The notes: a model not told the origin generated them from the letters alone. A DNA stretch of 51,303 nucleotides from Halorubrum sp. Boch-26 (GCF_029889805.1 NZ_JARANT010000006.1:1-51303); one strand, 5' to 3'; positions 29,863-37,833 are shown, numbered from the stretch's first letter. Made by a program: numbers and translations.

Positions 29863-30899
29863 CGGACCTCGAACCGATCGAGCCGTCGAAGGCCGTGGAC
29901 CTCTACCTGCGAGGCCGCGACGACATCAGCGAAAACACCCGCGAGTCCCAGCTCTACGATCTCCGCGCCTTCGTCGCGTGGGCCGACGAGGTGGGCCTCA
30001 CGAACATGAACGAGCTGTCCGGCCGCGACCTCTACGAGTTCCGCGTCTGGCGCCGCGACGGCGGCTACTCCGGACAGGAGATCGAGACCGTTACTCTCCG
30101 GGGAACGCTCGCGACCGTTCGCGCGTTCCTCCGGTTCTGCGCGACGATCGACGCCGTCGAGGACGAACTCTGGGACAAGCTCCCCCTGCCGGTCGCGGGC
30201 CGCGACGAGCAGGTGAGCGACAGCACGCTCGACCCGGATCGCGCCGTCGCGATTCTGGAGCACCTGGACAAGTACGCATACGCCGGTCGGCCCCACGTCA
30301 TCCTCCTGCTGCTGTGGCACACTGGATGCCGGTCCGGCGCGATCCGCGGCCTCGATCTCGGCGACCTCGACCTCGAAGGAACCCGAGCCCGCGGCGAGGG
30401 ACCGGCGATCCACTTCGTCCACCGACCGGACACCGGCACGCCCCTCAAGAACAAGGGCCCCGGAACGCGCTGGAACGCGATCAGTCAGGAGGTGGCGACG
30501 ACCCTACGCGACTACATCGACGGCCCGCGAAAGGATGCGACCGACGAACACGGCCGGCGGCCGCTCCTGTCGACCAGGCAAGGCCGCATCAGTTCGTCGT
30601 CAATCAGGAGCACGCTCTACCGGGTGACGCGTCCCTGCTGGCGCGGTGAGCCGTGCCCCCACGACGAGGACCCGGACACCTGCGAGTTCACGGAGCCGGG
30701 CCACATGAGCCGCTGTCCATCCGCACGGTCGCCCCACGACGTGCGGAGTGGGAGAGTCACGGCGTATCGACGAGCGAACGTGAAACGCGATCTCGTCGAG
30801 GATCGACTCAACGCGAGCGACGATGTCCTCGACAAGCACTACGATCGGCGCAGCGAGCGCGAGAAAGCGGCGCAGCGACGGAGGTACTTCGACATATGA
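29859..30899 (+). CDS. Site-specific tyrosine integrase
   Basis: A 346-residue protein with an N-terminal SAM-like core-binding domain (residues ~10-100, NTRESQLYDLRAFVAWADEVG) and a catalytic domain. The expected residues are Arg158 (HTGCRSGAIRG), His293-x-x-Arg296 (SPHDVRSGRVTAYR) and Tyr328 (LDKHYDRR). A cysteine-rich insert (residues ~258-290) lies before the HxxR box, as in many haloarchaeal integrases. GTG start overlaps the mini zinc finger gene. It lies 175 bases from the right att repeat and should catalyse integration into tRNA-Tyr. Confidence 0.93.
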   Translation: MTDLEPIEPSKAVDLYLRGRDDISENTRESQLYDLRAFVAWADEVGLTNMNELSGRDLYEFRVWRRDGGYSGQEIETVTLRGTLATVRAFLRFCATIDAVEDELWDKLPLPVAGRDEQVSDSTLDPDRAVAILEHLDKYAYAGRPHVILLLLWHTGCRSGAIRGLDLGDLDLEGTRARGEGPAIHFVHRPDTGTPLKNKGPGTRWNAISQEVATTLRDYIDGPRKDATDEHGRRPLLSTRQGRISSSSIRSTLYRVTRPCWRGEPCPHDEDPDTCEFTEPGHMSRCPSARSPHDVRSGRVTAYRRANVKRDLVEDRLNASDDVLDKHYDRRSEREKAAQRRRYFDI

Positions 30900-30952
30900 A
30901 CCGACAAGCACGCAGTCGACGAGAGAGGGGTAGCGACAGCAGAGATCATGCG

Positions 30953-30967
30953 TTCGGGGAGGGCGGA
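30953..30967. repeat. Second partial copy of the tRNA-Tyr 3' end
   Basis: TTCGGGGAGGGCGGA matches tRNA-Tyr bases 9641-9655 exactly, including the discriminator A. It lies between the integrase stop and the 20-base attR copy. It may be the true attR or a relic of a second integration. Confidence 0.7.
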
Positions 30968-31073
30968 CTTCCTCTCAAGCTGATTCGTAGCAGACCGGAG
31001 ATTGACCTGTCCCCCTCCTCGGAAGACGAAAGGGTCGAGCGAAGCGAGGCGCACGCCCGGACTGTCTCGGCGA

Positions 31074-31093
31074 GTTCAATTCGGGGAGGGCGG
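31074..31093. repeat. Right attachment site (attR)
   Basis: Exact 20-base copy of tRNA-Tyr 9635-9654, followed by GCTTTTT, which looks like the original terminator after the tRNA. It marks the likely outer right edge of the integrated element. Confidence 0.82.
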
Positions 31094-31367
31094 GCTTTTT
31101 CAACAGATGAACCGGTACCGAGAGAAGCCACGTCGTCGTGTGATCTCATCTCGCCGTATCGGCGTTGGACGGGTGACCTGACTGCTGATACCGCCTTCGT
31201 GCGTTCGCGTATCGCCGAATGTATCGGGAACAGTCGAATCTCCGATCGTGTTCGCGTACTGCCGTTCGCCGATTCCACAGACCTCGAACGGCGTGTTCGA
31301 TTTCGAAGAGTCCAACAAAATCGGCCCACAGAGGGGGGCCGCCCCGACTCAAGAGAGGGGGTGAGAT
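31094..31367. other. Post-integration spacer, no gene seen
   Basis: No frame has convincing haloarchaeal codon use. The sequence is of intermediate G+C and probably the remains of chromosomal or earlier mobile DNA downstream of the tRNA. Confidence 0.45.
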
Positions 31368-31613
31368 ATGCCATGGGGTGGATGGTACTTTCGTGACTGC
31401 GAGAGAGTCTCCGGATCCGCCCGATTGCTCGAGGATACCACGGATGACGGTGATAGTACGATTCGTATTCCGGAGTGGGCGTCCCACTGATGGTATGAGT
31501 ACGGAACGCCAACGGCTGCGACACCGGAGGGTCCCATCGCTCCCGACGATGGAACCGGCCTCGAGGCACTCATCATCGAGCACGACCGCGTGCTCGACGA
31601 TTTCTACAGATAA
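31368..31613 (+). pseudogene. Possible interrupted small gene (in-frame TGA)
   Basis: An ATG at 31368 preceded by GGGGGTGA opens MPWGGWYFRDCERVSGS... for 40 codons to a TGA at 31488. The same frame then continues another 40 codons (WYEYGTPTAATPEGPIAPDDG..., EALIIEHDRVLDDFYR) to TAA at 31611. The downstream part has halophile-like acidic, amphipathic sequence, which suggests one ~81-residue gene broken by a nonsense change. No family recognised. Chance continuation cannot be excluded. Confidence 0.35.
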
Positions 31614-31624
31614 GCAAGGCGAGT

Positions 31625-31647
31625 GCCTCGGGGCTTGACCCCGAGGC
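31625..31647 (+). terminator. Strong GC stem-loop (terminator or transposon-end relic)
   Basis: GCCTCGGGG and CCCCGAGGC form a perfect 9-base stem with loop CTTGA, followed by GGTTCACAC. It lies 12 bases after the interrupted frame. A GC hairpin followed by GGTTCAC also recalls right ends of haloarchaeal IS200/IS605-family elements. Confidence 0.5.
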
Positions 31648-31848
31648 GGTTCACACTGACGGCTGTACCCGTGTGCAAGTACCGAGGTGGTAGTCGGTAC
31701 GTCACCCGCACACGAGGCCCTCACAGTTGCGATAGTCGGCCCTCGCAGCGATCCGCCACTACTCGAGCGATTCGAAGTCAAAGACGCCCACCGTTGCTGC
31801 CCTTCGAGAGCGGTGTTATGTCGGGTTGTGACGTGGACGCAACCGAGA
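31648..31848. other. Spacer, no gene seen
   Basis: About 200 bases with no convincing frame on either strand. The chemoreceptor gene on the minus strand terminates into it. Confidence 0.4.
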
Positions 31849-33171
31849 CTACATCTCCGCCTGGATGTCGATGGCGTTCATCTCGTCGACGTCCCTGCTG
31901 ATCTCCTGAACCCGCTCGGTCTGCTGTTCGTTTGCGGCGGCGATGGCTTCGGCCTCGTCTGCGACCCGTTCGAATTCGTCGGCCGTCTGATCGACCATAC
32001 CGGCGATCTCCTCTGTGCTGGCCGCTTGATCGTCCGTGGCGTCAGCGACCTCAGTGACTCCGGAGGAGACTTCTTCGACCACTCCGGCGATGCGTTTGAA
32101 CGTCTCCCCCGAACTCCGGACCTTCTCGATGCCGACTTCCAAGATCTCGTTAGTCTCGTCCAGGCTCTCGACTGTTTCCGCTGTGTCCTCCCGGATCCCA
32201 CCGACGATTTCCTCGATTTCGCTGGAACGCTGCTGTGATTCCTCGGCGAGATTTTTGACTTCGTCTGCAACGACGGCGAACCCGTCGCCTGCCTCTCCTG
32301 CACGCGCGGCCTCGATCGACGCGTTCAGTGCGAGCAGGTTCGTCTGATCGGCGATATCGTTGATGACGTCTACCAGTTCGTCGATCTGTTGGATGCTCTT
32401 GTCGAGTTTGCGGAAGTCCTCGGTTACGTCCCCGGCAGCGGATTCGAGGTCGGACATCATGTCCATAACCGCCTCAGCCGCCTCACCGCCGGATTCGGCC
32501 TGTTCTCGTGCCTGTTCGCTCGTCGCCTTTACCTCGTCTGCGGTGGAAGCGATCTCTTCGACCGTGGCGCTGAGCGACGATACCTCGTCAGCAACCTCCG
32601 TGATCGACTCCACCTGATTGGCGGCTTGGGTGCTGATCTCACGGGAACTCTGCTCGACCTGTTCCGCGGACGCTTCCAGCTCGTCGACTGAGGACTTGAT
32701 GCTCCCAGTCGCACGCTTCTTGATGGAGAGATCGCGGAACGTTTCGCTAATGGCGACGACCTGCCCCTCTTGATCGTGGATGGGTCTGACGACCAACTCG
32801 GTCGGGATTACACGTCCGTCGTAGCTCTCTTTTTCGACTTCGACGCGAATCTCGTCTTGTCCGTTGTCGACGATCTGTTTCAGCGTGCAGTTTTCGGTTC
32901 CACAAACGTCCGTATTGCAGAACTGATCGTAGCAACTGATCGATTCGCTCCCCTCGGCGTCGACGCCGCCCATCTCTTTCATCTGCTGGTTTTCCACAAC
33001 GACGTTGAAATCGAGGTCGAGGATCCGCATTCCCGCCCCGGTCGACTCCATCACCTGCCGGAGGTTGCTCGTGAGAACGTCCCAGAGTTCTGATTCCGTG
33101 AGATCGTTCCCGCCGTGGATCGGCTGGGAAAGATCCTGTGCCGCCGTCGAACCGCTCTGCGATTTAGCCAT
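31849..33171 (-). CDS. Soluble methyl-accepting chemotaxis transducer with PAS domain
   Basis: A 440-residue cytoplasmic Htr-type receptor with no membrane segments. Residues ~28-150 form a PAS domain containing four evenly spaced cysteines (80, 85, 90, 95) that could bind a metal or cluster. The long coiled-coil signalling domain follows, with the conserved hairpin tip DQTNLLALNASIEAARAGEAGDGFAVVADEVKNLAE. It signals through CheA/CheW to the archaellum. The ligand is unknown; redox or metal sensing is suggested by the cysteines. Confidence 0.92.
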   Translation of the reverse strand: MAKSQSGSTAAQDLSQPIHGGNDLTESELWDVLTSNLRQVMESTGAGMRILDLDFNVVVENQQMKEMGGVDAEGSESISCYDQFCNTDVCGTENCTLKQIVDNGQDEIRVEVEKESYDGRVIPTELVVRPIHDQEGQVVAISETFRDLSIKKRATGSIKSSVDELEASAEQVEQSSREISTQAANQVESITEVADEVSSLSATVEEIASTADEVKATSEQAREQAESGGEAAEAVMDMMSDLESAAGDVTEDFRKLDKSIQQIDELVDVINDIADQTNLLALNASIEAARAGEAGDGFAVVADEVKNLAEESQQRSSEIEEIVGGIREDTAETVESLDETNEILEVGIEKVRSSGETFKRIAGVVEEVSSGVTEVADATDDQAASTEEIAGMVDQTADEFERVADEAEAIAAANEQQTERVQEISRDVDEMNAIDIQAEM

Positions 33172-33189
33172 AACGCATGTCCCTGTGCA

Positions 33190-33203
33190 AAATATGTAAA
33201 AGC
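33190..33203 (-). promoter_or_regulatory. TATA region of the chemoreceptor gene
   Basis: Read on the minus strand, TTTTACATATTTT lies about 20-30 bases before the ATG at 33171, a good haloarchaeal TATA position. Confidence 0.55.
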
Positions 33204-33572
33204 CATCTCCCGAGTCTCAGTTCTGAGAACCGCTCGCCACGTTGCTGGAACCTCTCCTCCTGCGGGTCACTGTCACGACCGATGAGCGACAGCGAACGGT
33301 CGCTGAACGTGCGGGACGACCGACCGAATCGAGCAGACCGACCACAGCCCGGAACTGCGAGCGGAGCGAGCCGCACGCCCGGACTGCCTCGAACAGATCC
33401 GCGAGTACGCTCGGTCACCGGGTCGCTGGCCCAGACGGTCGCCACGAACTGGTCAGTACCGATGTTCCGCTCTGCGATGCGGGACGGCTTCCGTTCGGTG
33501 ACCAAGTGGGCGGTAGGCAGGATCCATGCGTCGAATCACAGCCTACTTGTCACGTTGCGTTGAATCCGACGT
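33204..33572. other. Spacer with a dispersed GC repeat
   Basis: No gene is supported. The stretch 33358-33392 closely resembles 31036-31070, both running cgagcg-agcgag then gcacgcccggactg. A related form occurs at 34142-34185. These look like members of a dispersed haloarchaeal repeat. Confidence 0.45.
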
Positions 33573-33929
33573 ATGGATAACGCCGATCCGGACGTCGTCC
33601 GGTCGTACTACGAGTCGGTCGACGCCGAGGCATACGAGTCCCTGTTCGCGCTCTTCGATGACGACATCCGCTACGAGCGTCCCGGTCAGGACGACATCGA
33701 AGGGATGGACGCTCTCCGCGACTTCTATCTCGACGGTCGGCCCCTCACGGAGGGCTCACATGAGGTCCATTCCCTGACCGGCGAGGACGACACCGTTGCA
33801 GTCAGAGGAAGGTTCAACGGCCTCCAAGACGGCACTCGAGTCGCCTTCGGCTTTGCCGACTTCTTCGTGTTCACCGACGCCGGCACCATCGGCCGGCGGT
33901 ACACCTACACCGATCGCGACGTGGTGTAA
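33573..33929 (+). CDS. SnoaL/NTF2-like protein
   Basis: A 118-residue protein with the layout of the NTF2/ketosteroid-isomerase-like cone: a helical start (VVRSYYESVDAEAYESLFALFDDDIRYERPG), a central DALRDFYLDG helix, and beta strands EDDTVAVRGRFNG and VAFGFADFFVFTDAGTIGRRYTY. Family members bind or isomerise small hydrophobic molecules, but many have no known activity. It stands alone; no operon partner is visible. Confidence 0.85.
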   Translation: MDNADPDVVRSYYESVDAEAYESLFALFDDDIRYERPGQDDIEGMDALRDFYLDGRPLTEGSHEVHSLTGEDDTVAVRGRFNGLQDGTRVAFGFADFFVFTDAGTIGRRYTYTDRDVV

Positions 33930-34251
33930 AGGATCGGACCGGAACGCGGATCTCGCTGTCTTCCCGCCGTGCAAGGTACCGATCTCCTAGTCGGCTTAGC
34001 GCGACGGCTTCGAGGTCTCCGGTCAGCGGCCGGTGTATTCGCGACCTCACGACATCGGCCGGAAGATCCAAGCGGATCGTCCGATACAGCCCTGTTAACG
34101 CGCAACATATCCCCATCTTCCGAGGTCTGATTCCGAGCGGACGAGCCACAGCCCGGACCAACGAGCGCAGCGAGCGGGGTCCGACCGGAGGACCGAGCCA
34201 CCCTAACAGCACACGGCCAGCCGCCGACCGTTCGGCCCCGCACCGACAGCA
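33930..34251. other. Spacer with repeat copy, no gene seen
   Basis: No supported gene. It includes a copy of the dispersed GC repeat around 34142-34185, with its cacagcccggacc core and gagcgcagcgagcgg tail. Confidence 0.45.
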
Positions 34252-34258
34252 TATTTAT
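34252..34258 (+). promoter_or_regulatory. TATA box of the second usp gene
   Basis: TATTTAT about 24-30 bases before the ATG at 34282, with no ribosome-binding site, fits a leaderless transcript. Confidence 0.6.
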
Positions 34259-34281
34259 CCCTCCCATGCAACCGTTCCGAC

Positions 34282-34755
34282 ATGACTCTCGTCGTGGTCC
34301 CGGTCCGGTTCCCGCCGTCGAAGCACTCGGAGGCGACGCTGCGGGAGGCCGTCCGCGTCGCGGAGGAGCGCGACGCCGAACTCACGATCCTCCACGTGGA
34401 CCTGTATCAGAACTCCGGCGGCGTCTCCCGTAGCGACCTCAAACGCGCCGTCGAACAGCGGATCGGCCGGCTGGACCGCGCGCGGTACGTGGTCCGACGC
34501 GGCTTCCTCGTTGAGGAGACCATCCTCGAAGAGATTGTCGCCGAGAAGGCCGACGTCGTCGTCATCGGCTCGAAGCAGGCCGGCCGCTGGCGGCGCATGG
34601 TCCAGAAGCTCCTCTCTGATCCCGACATCGACGCGTTCCTCCGCAGCGAGCTCGACTGCACCGTGATCACGGTCGGAGCCGACGGCGAAACCACGACCAA
34701 CGAGGCCAGCGATGGCGAGGGCGACGCCCCGCTGCCCGACGACGGCGACGACTGA
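34282..34755 (+). CDS. Universal stress protein family member, ATP motif not evident
   Basis: A 157-residue UspA-like protein: VVVPVRFPPSKHSEATLREAVRVAEERDAELTILHVD at the start and EKADVVVIGSKQAGRWRRMVQKLL...CTVITVG near the end. The G-x2-G-x9-G-S nucleotide loop seen in the Usp at 3985 is not recognisable here, so this copy is probably of the non-ATP-binding type. The last ~30 residues are an acidic tail. It has its own TATA box and converges with the DJ-1/PfpI gene, so it appears to be a single-gene transcript. Confidence 0.82.
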   Translation: MTLVVVPVRFPPSKHSEATLREAVRVAEERDAELTILHVDLYQNSGGVSRSDLKRAVEQRIGRLDRARYVVRRGFLVEETILEEIVAEKADVVVIGSKQAGRWRRMVQKLLSDPDIDAFLRSELDCTVITVGADGETTTNEASDGEGDAPLPDDGDD

Positions 34756-34761
34756 CCCGAC

Positions 34762-35403
34762 TCAGGCGCTCCCGTCGTCGCCCGCGACCTCGTAGCGACG
34801 CTCGTACTCGATGACGGTCGCGACGCGGTCGGCGACCCCTCGGCCGAACTCCCGCTCGACGAGGTACAGCGCCAGGTCGATACCGGAGGTCACGCCGCCC
34901 GCAGAGAGCAGGTCGCCGTCGTCCACGACGCGCGCGTCCACGACCTCGGCGCCCGACTCGCGGAGCTCCTCGATCGCGGCGGCGTGTGTGACCGCCCGCC
35001 GGCCGTCGGTGACGCCCGCCTCCGCGAGCAGCATCGACCCGGTGCACACCGAGGCGATCCGGGTACCGGTCGCGTGGTGGTCGGCGAGCGCGCGCGGCAC
35101 GTCTCCCTTCTGCGCCTCCGCCCACGCGCTCGCCTCCTCGTCGCGGGCGGACCACCCCCCGCCGGGAACGAGGAGCAGGTCGGCGGCGTCGGCGGCGTCC
35201 GGTTCGGGCAGGACGCCGTCGACGCCGACGCGGGTCCCGTGGCTCGCGGTCACCGACTCGCGCTCGCCGAGGGTCACGTACCGGACGCGACCGGCCGGGT
35301 CGTCCCCTTCTCCGGCGTAGTCCAGCGCGTAGTCGAACACCTCGTACGGGCCGATCCCGTCCAGTTCGTCGAAGCCGTCGTACAGCAACACGTCCACGTT
35401 CAT
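34762..35403 (-). CDS. DJ-1/PfpI family protein (isonitrile hydratase-like)
   Basis: A 213-residue class I glutamine-amidotransferase-like fold. It begins VDVLLYDGFDELDGIGPYEVFD, as in the PfpI/isonitrile hydratase group, has LLLVPGGGW, and carries the nucleophile elbow with Cys120 in ASVCTGSMLLAEAG. The C-terminal TSGIDLALYLVEREFG motif is typical of DJ-1/ThiJ proteins fused elsewhere to AraC regulators. Substrate unknown. It converges with the usp gene. Confidence 0.88.
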   Translation of the reverse strand: MNVDVLLYDGFDELDGIGPYEVFDYALDYAGEGDDPAGRVRYVTLGERESVTASHGTRVGVDGVLPEPDAADAADLLLVPGGGWSARDEEASAWAEAQKGDVPRALADHHATGTRIASVCTGSMLLAEAGVTDGRRAVTHAAAIEELRESGAEVVDARVVDDGDLLSAGGVTSGIDLALYLVEREFGRGVADRVATVIEYERRYEVAGDDGSA

Positions 35404-35448
35404 CGACGGGCCCGTACGCGGTCGGGCGTCATGTGCGTTCCCCCGCCG

Positions 35449-36135
35449 TCACTCCGGGGCGAACGCGTCGGCGACCGCCTCGATGTCGCCGGCGACGCGG
35501 TCGCGGTCGATCCGCTCCCCGCGGTACGCGCGTTCGACGATCCCGTCGGGGTTGACGAGGAGGGTGACGACGATGTGCGTGAAGTCGTAACCGGGGAGCC
35601 GCTCGCTCTCGGTCGTCTTCTCGAAGCCGATCCCGAGCCGGTCCTCGACGACAGCCTTCGCCCGCTCCGGGCTCTCCGGGCGGAGGTAGTGCCAGTTGCC
35701 GCTGTCGAGGTTCACCCCGATCGTCTCGGCGTTCTCGCGGAGCGCCGCCGCGTTGTCGCGTTCGGGGTCGAACGTGATCGGGAGGAAAACCGTCTCGTCG
35801 GTCAGTCCAGCGTCGGCGACGCGTCGCTGGACGCCGACCAGTCGCCGGAGCAGGATCCCGCACTCCACGGGACAGGTGGTGAAGACGCCGGTCACGACCG
35901 CGGTCCGGTCGATGGCCTCGCTGTCGATGGCGACTCCGGCGACCGGATCCCGCAGCTCGAACGCCGGGAGAGGCTGGCCGTACGCGGGGTACGCGAGGTC
36001 CTCGCTGTCCGCGATCTGGCCTTCCTGCGGCCCGAGGACGACACCTTCGGGCTCGTCGCCGAGTACAGACGTACAGCCGGCGGTCGCACCGATCGCCGCC
36101 GTCGCGATCCCGCCGAGCACCGCTCGCCGTTGCAT
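35449..36135 (-). CDS. SCO1/SenC copper chaperone lipoprotein
   Basis: A 228-residue protein starting at the ATG just before a twin-arginine-like, lipobox signal (MQRRAVLGGIATAAIGATAGC, Cys21); a start nine codons upstream is possible. The thioredoxin fold contains the copper site: Cys88 and Cys92 (TTCPVEC) and His187 (GYDFTHIVV). Sco proteins deliver copper to the CuA site of heme-copper oxidases and related enzymes on the outer membrane face. Its neighbours include a SafE-like protein and nos genes, suggesting a copper-enzyme assembly district. Confidence 0.9.
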   Translation of the reverse strand: MQRRAVLGGIATAAIGATAGCTSVLGDEPEGVVLGPQEGQIADSEDLAYPAYGQPLPAFELRDPVAGVAIDSEAIDRTAVVTGVFTTCPVECGILLRRLVGVQRRVADAGLTDETVFLPITFDPERDNAAALRENAETIGVNLDSGNWHYLRPESPERAKAVVEDRLGIGFEKTTESERLPGYDFTHIVVTLLVNPDGIVERAYRGERIDRDRVAGDIEAVADAFAPE

Positions 36136-36207
36136 ACCGAATCCGACGGACTGCGGTCGCATAACCGGTCTGGTGCGCGCGTCGAACGCCGCTCGCGACT
36201 CGGTTAT

Positions 36208-37095
36208 TTATAAGGGAGAGTAATACGGGATCGGCGGGTGCGGCAGCGGGACGCCGAGCGTCGCGAGGCCGTGCTGGAGCGGGACGTACCCGAGCGCGAC
36301 GAAGGCGACGCCCAACGCGCGGTGGAGCCGCATCCGCGTGTCGACGCTCACGGACCCGAACGCGGTGCCGAAGAGGAACAGCGCCGGTACGGTTCCGAGC
36401 CCGAGCGCGGCGAGTGCGGCGGCGCCGCCGAGCGCGCTCCCCTGTACGAACGCGTATAGGAACGCCGGGTACAACAACGGACACGGCAATAGCCCGTGTG
36501 CGGCGCCGAGCCCGACGATCCGCCAGTCGCCGACCCACGCGTCGACCCGAGGGACGATCCGTCGGGTAACGACCCCCGAGGCGGCCTCGATCCCGGGGAC
36601 CGGGATCCGCTGGAGCTCCAGTCGGAGGGCGTACCGTACCCCGATAGCGATGACGACCGCGCCGACCGCGAGGCCCGTGAGCGCGTGGACGTCGTCGGCG
36701 ACCGTCGTCACGGTGCGACCCGTGACGAACGCGAGGCTCCCGGCGAGGCCGAACAGCCCCCCGAGAGCGGCGTAGCTCGCGGTCCGGCCGAGGTTGAACA
36801 GCGCGTGCTGGCGCACCTGTCGCACGGTGAGGTCGGCGCTCCCCCCGGCCCGCGCGGTCCTCCTTCGACCGCCGTCACTGCCGGCGGTGTCGACCCGCAT
36901 TCGGTCCGCGTACGTCGAGACGAGCGGGCCGCACATGCCGAGACAGTGCGCGCCGCCGAGGAGCCCGACGAGCAGGAACACGCCGAGGCTCAGCGGCTCC
37001 GCCGAGTAGATCGTTCCGGTGGGCTCGCACGTCGTCGTCGCGGGGACGAGCGATAGCGCTCCGAGCGAATCGACGCCGCCCCCGAGTTCGCGCAT
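36208..37095 (-). CDS. SafE/UreH/DsbD-like membrane protein with metal-type motif
   Basis: A 295-residue protein with about six membrane segments. The first span carries GGAHCLGMCGPLV (His50, Cys51, Met54, Cys55), the hallmark of the sulfite-exporter TauE/SafE and UreH-like group; a later span has AAHGLLPCPLLYPAF with a matching cysteine-proline. In bacteria such proteins accompany copper handling and cytochrome oxidase assembly. Lying directly upstream of the Sco gene on the same strand supports a role in copper or thiol supply. Confidence 0.85.
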   Translation of the reverse strand: MRELGGGVDSLGALSLVPATTTCEPTGTIYSAEPLSLGVFLLVGLLGGAHCLGMCGPLVSTYADRMRVDTAGSDGGRRRTARAGGSADLTVRQVRQHALFNLGRTASYAALGGLFGLAGSLAFVTGRTVTTVADDVHALTGLAVGAVVIAIGVRYALRLELQRIPVPGIEAASGVVTRRIVPRVDAWVGDWRIVGLGAAHGLLPCPLLYPAFLYAFVQGSALGGAAALAALGLGTVPALFLFGTAFGSVSVDTRMRLHRALGVAFVALGYVPLQHGLATLGVPLPHPPIPYYSPL

Positions 37096-37218
37096 GGTCG
37101 ATCGGTCGCGTGCGGCGCCCCTAACGGATCTGGTGCGATCGACGAACGTGGATCGAACCCGATGGCGACGGGTAAGGAGAGGCTGGCGACGGGCGGAGAG
37201 GACGACGGGCGATGTCGG

Positions 37219-37722
37219 CTATTCGAACAGGCTGTCGACGGTCCGGACGAACCGGTCGACGATCCGGTCCGGGAGCGACGCCGACACCTCGTCGAGGAGC
37301 GCCTCGGTCCGCTCGGGACGCGCGAGCGAGACGCGCATGGGCCGCTCGTCGGACTTTTCCGCGATCCCGCTCTCGACCAAGTTCGAGACGTGCCACGAGA
37401 CCGTGCTCCGCGCGAGGTCCAACTCGTCCGCGAGCGTCGCCGGGCGAATCGGTCCCCCGGCGTGGAGCCGAACGAGGATCCCGCGAGCGGTCTCCCGCCG
37501 GAGGAAGGCGACGGCGCGTCGCTCCCACGGGTCGAACGTCGGATCGAAGTAGTGGGCGCGGCCGCCGATCCGCTCGACCGCGACCTCGTCGTCTCGGACG
37601 AGTCGCCGGAGGTGGTACTGCGCCTGTCCGGTGGCGATGTCGAGGTCTCGGCTCACCCGGTTGAAGTGGACGCCGGGCGTGTCGCGGACGTGTCGGCGAA
37701 CCCGGGATCTGGTGTCCGGCAT
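37219..37722 (-). CDS. Tandem winged-helix transcription regulator
   Basis: A 167-residue protein with two winged-helix units: residues ~1-60 (VHFNRVSRDLDIATGQAQYHLRRLVRDDEVAVERIGGRAHYF) and ~75-130 (ILVRLHAGGPIRPATLADELDLARSTVSWHVSNLVESG). This double arrangement is common in haloarchaeal regulators. It is divergent from a small membrane-protein gene at 37834, and such pairs are often co-regulated. No metal-binding cysteines are present. It may control the neighbouring copper/nos genes, judging only from location. Confidence 0.85.
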   Translation of the reverse strand: MPDTRSRVRRHVRDTPGVHFNRVSRDLDIATGQAQYHLRRLVRDDEVAVERIGGRAHYFDPTFDPWERRAVAFLRRETARGILVRLHAGGPIRPATLADELDLARSTVSWHVSNLVESGIAEKSDERPMRVSLARPERTEALLDEVSASLPDRIVDRFVRTVDSLFE

Positions 37723-37833
37723 GCGTGCTCGTCGTACCCTTCCGGATCGACACGTAAAACGGGCCCGCGCGTTCTCTCCGCGCGGGAGATCGGGAGAGTA
37801 TTCTTGTCGCCCGCCGCAGTAGGAACCGAGAAC

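Larger units (their letters stand above)
9635..31093. mobile_element. Integrated sphaerolipovirus/simulovirus-like provirus
   Basis: The element is bounded by 20-base direct repeats of the tRNA-Tyr 3' end, with a full-length tyrosine integrase just inside the right repeat. It holds about 45 mostly small genes, largely on the + strand with 1-4 base overlaps. The core at 14.2-25.1 kb has a packaging-type ATPase, a small membrane protein, two adjacent small capsid-like proteins and a series of single-transmembrane proteins. That order matches tailless membrane-containing icosahedral haloviruses. No tail, portal, large terminase or prohead-protease gene is seen. A+T-rich morons are scattered at the edges and one splits the core. 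Confidence 0.85.

Noticed and set aside
31488-31490. In-frame TGA as a recoded (selenocysteine or readthrough) codon
   Set aside because: No sign of recoding machinery or a SECIS-like element was seen, and haloarchaea are not known to use selenocysteine; a nonsense mutation or chance is simpler.
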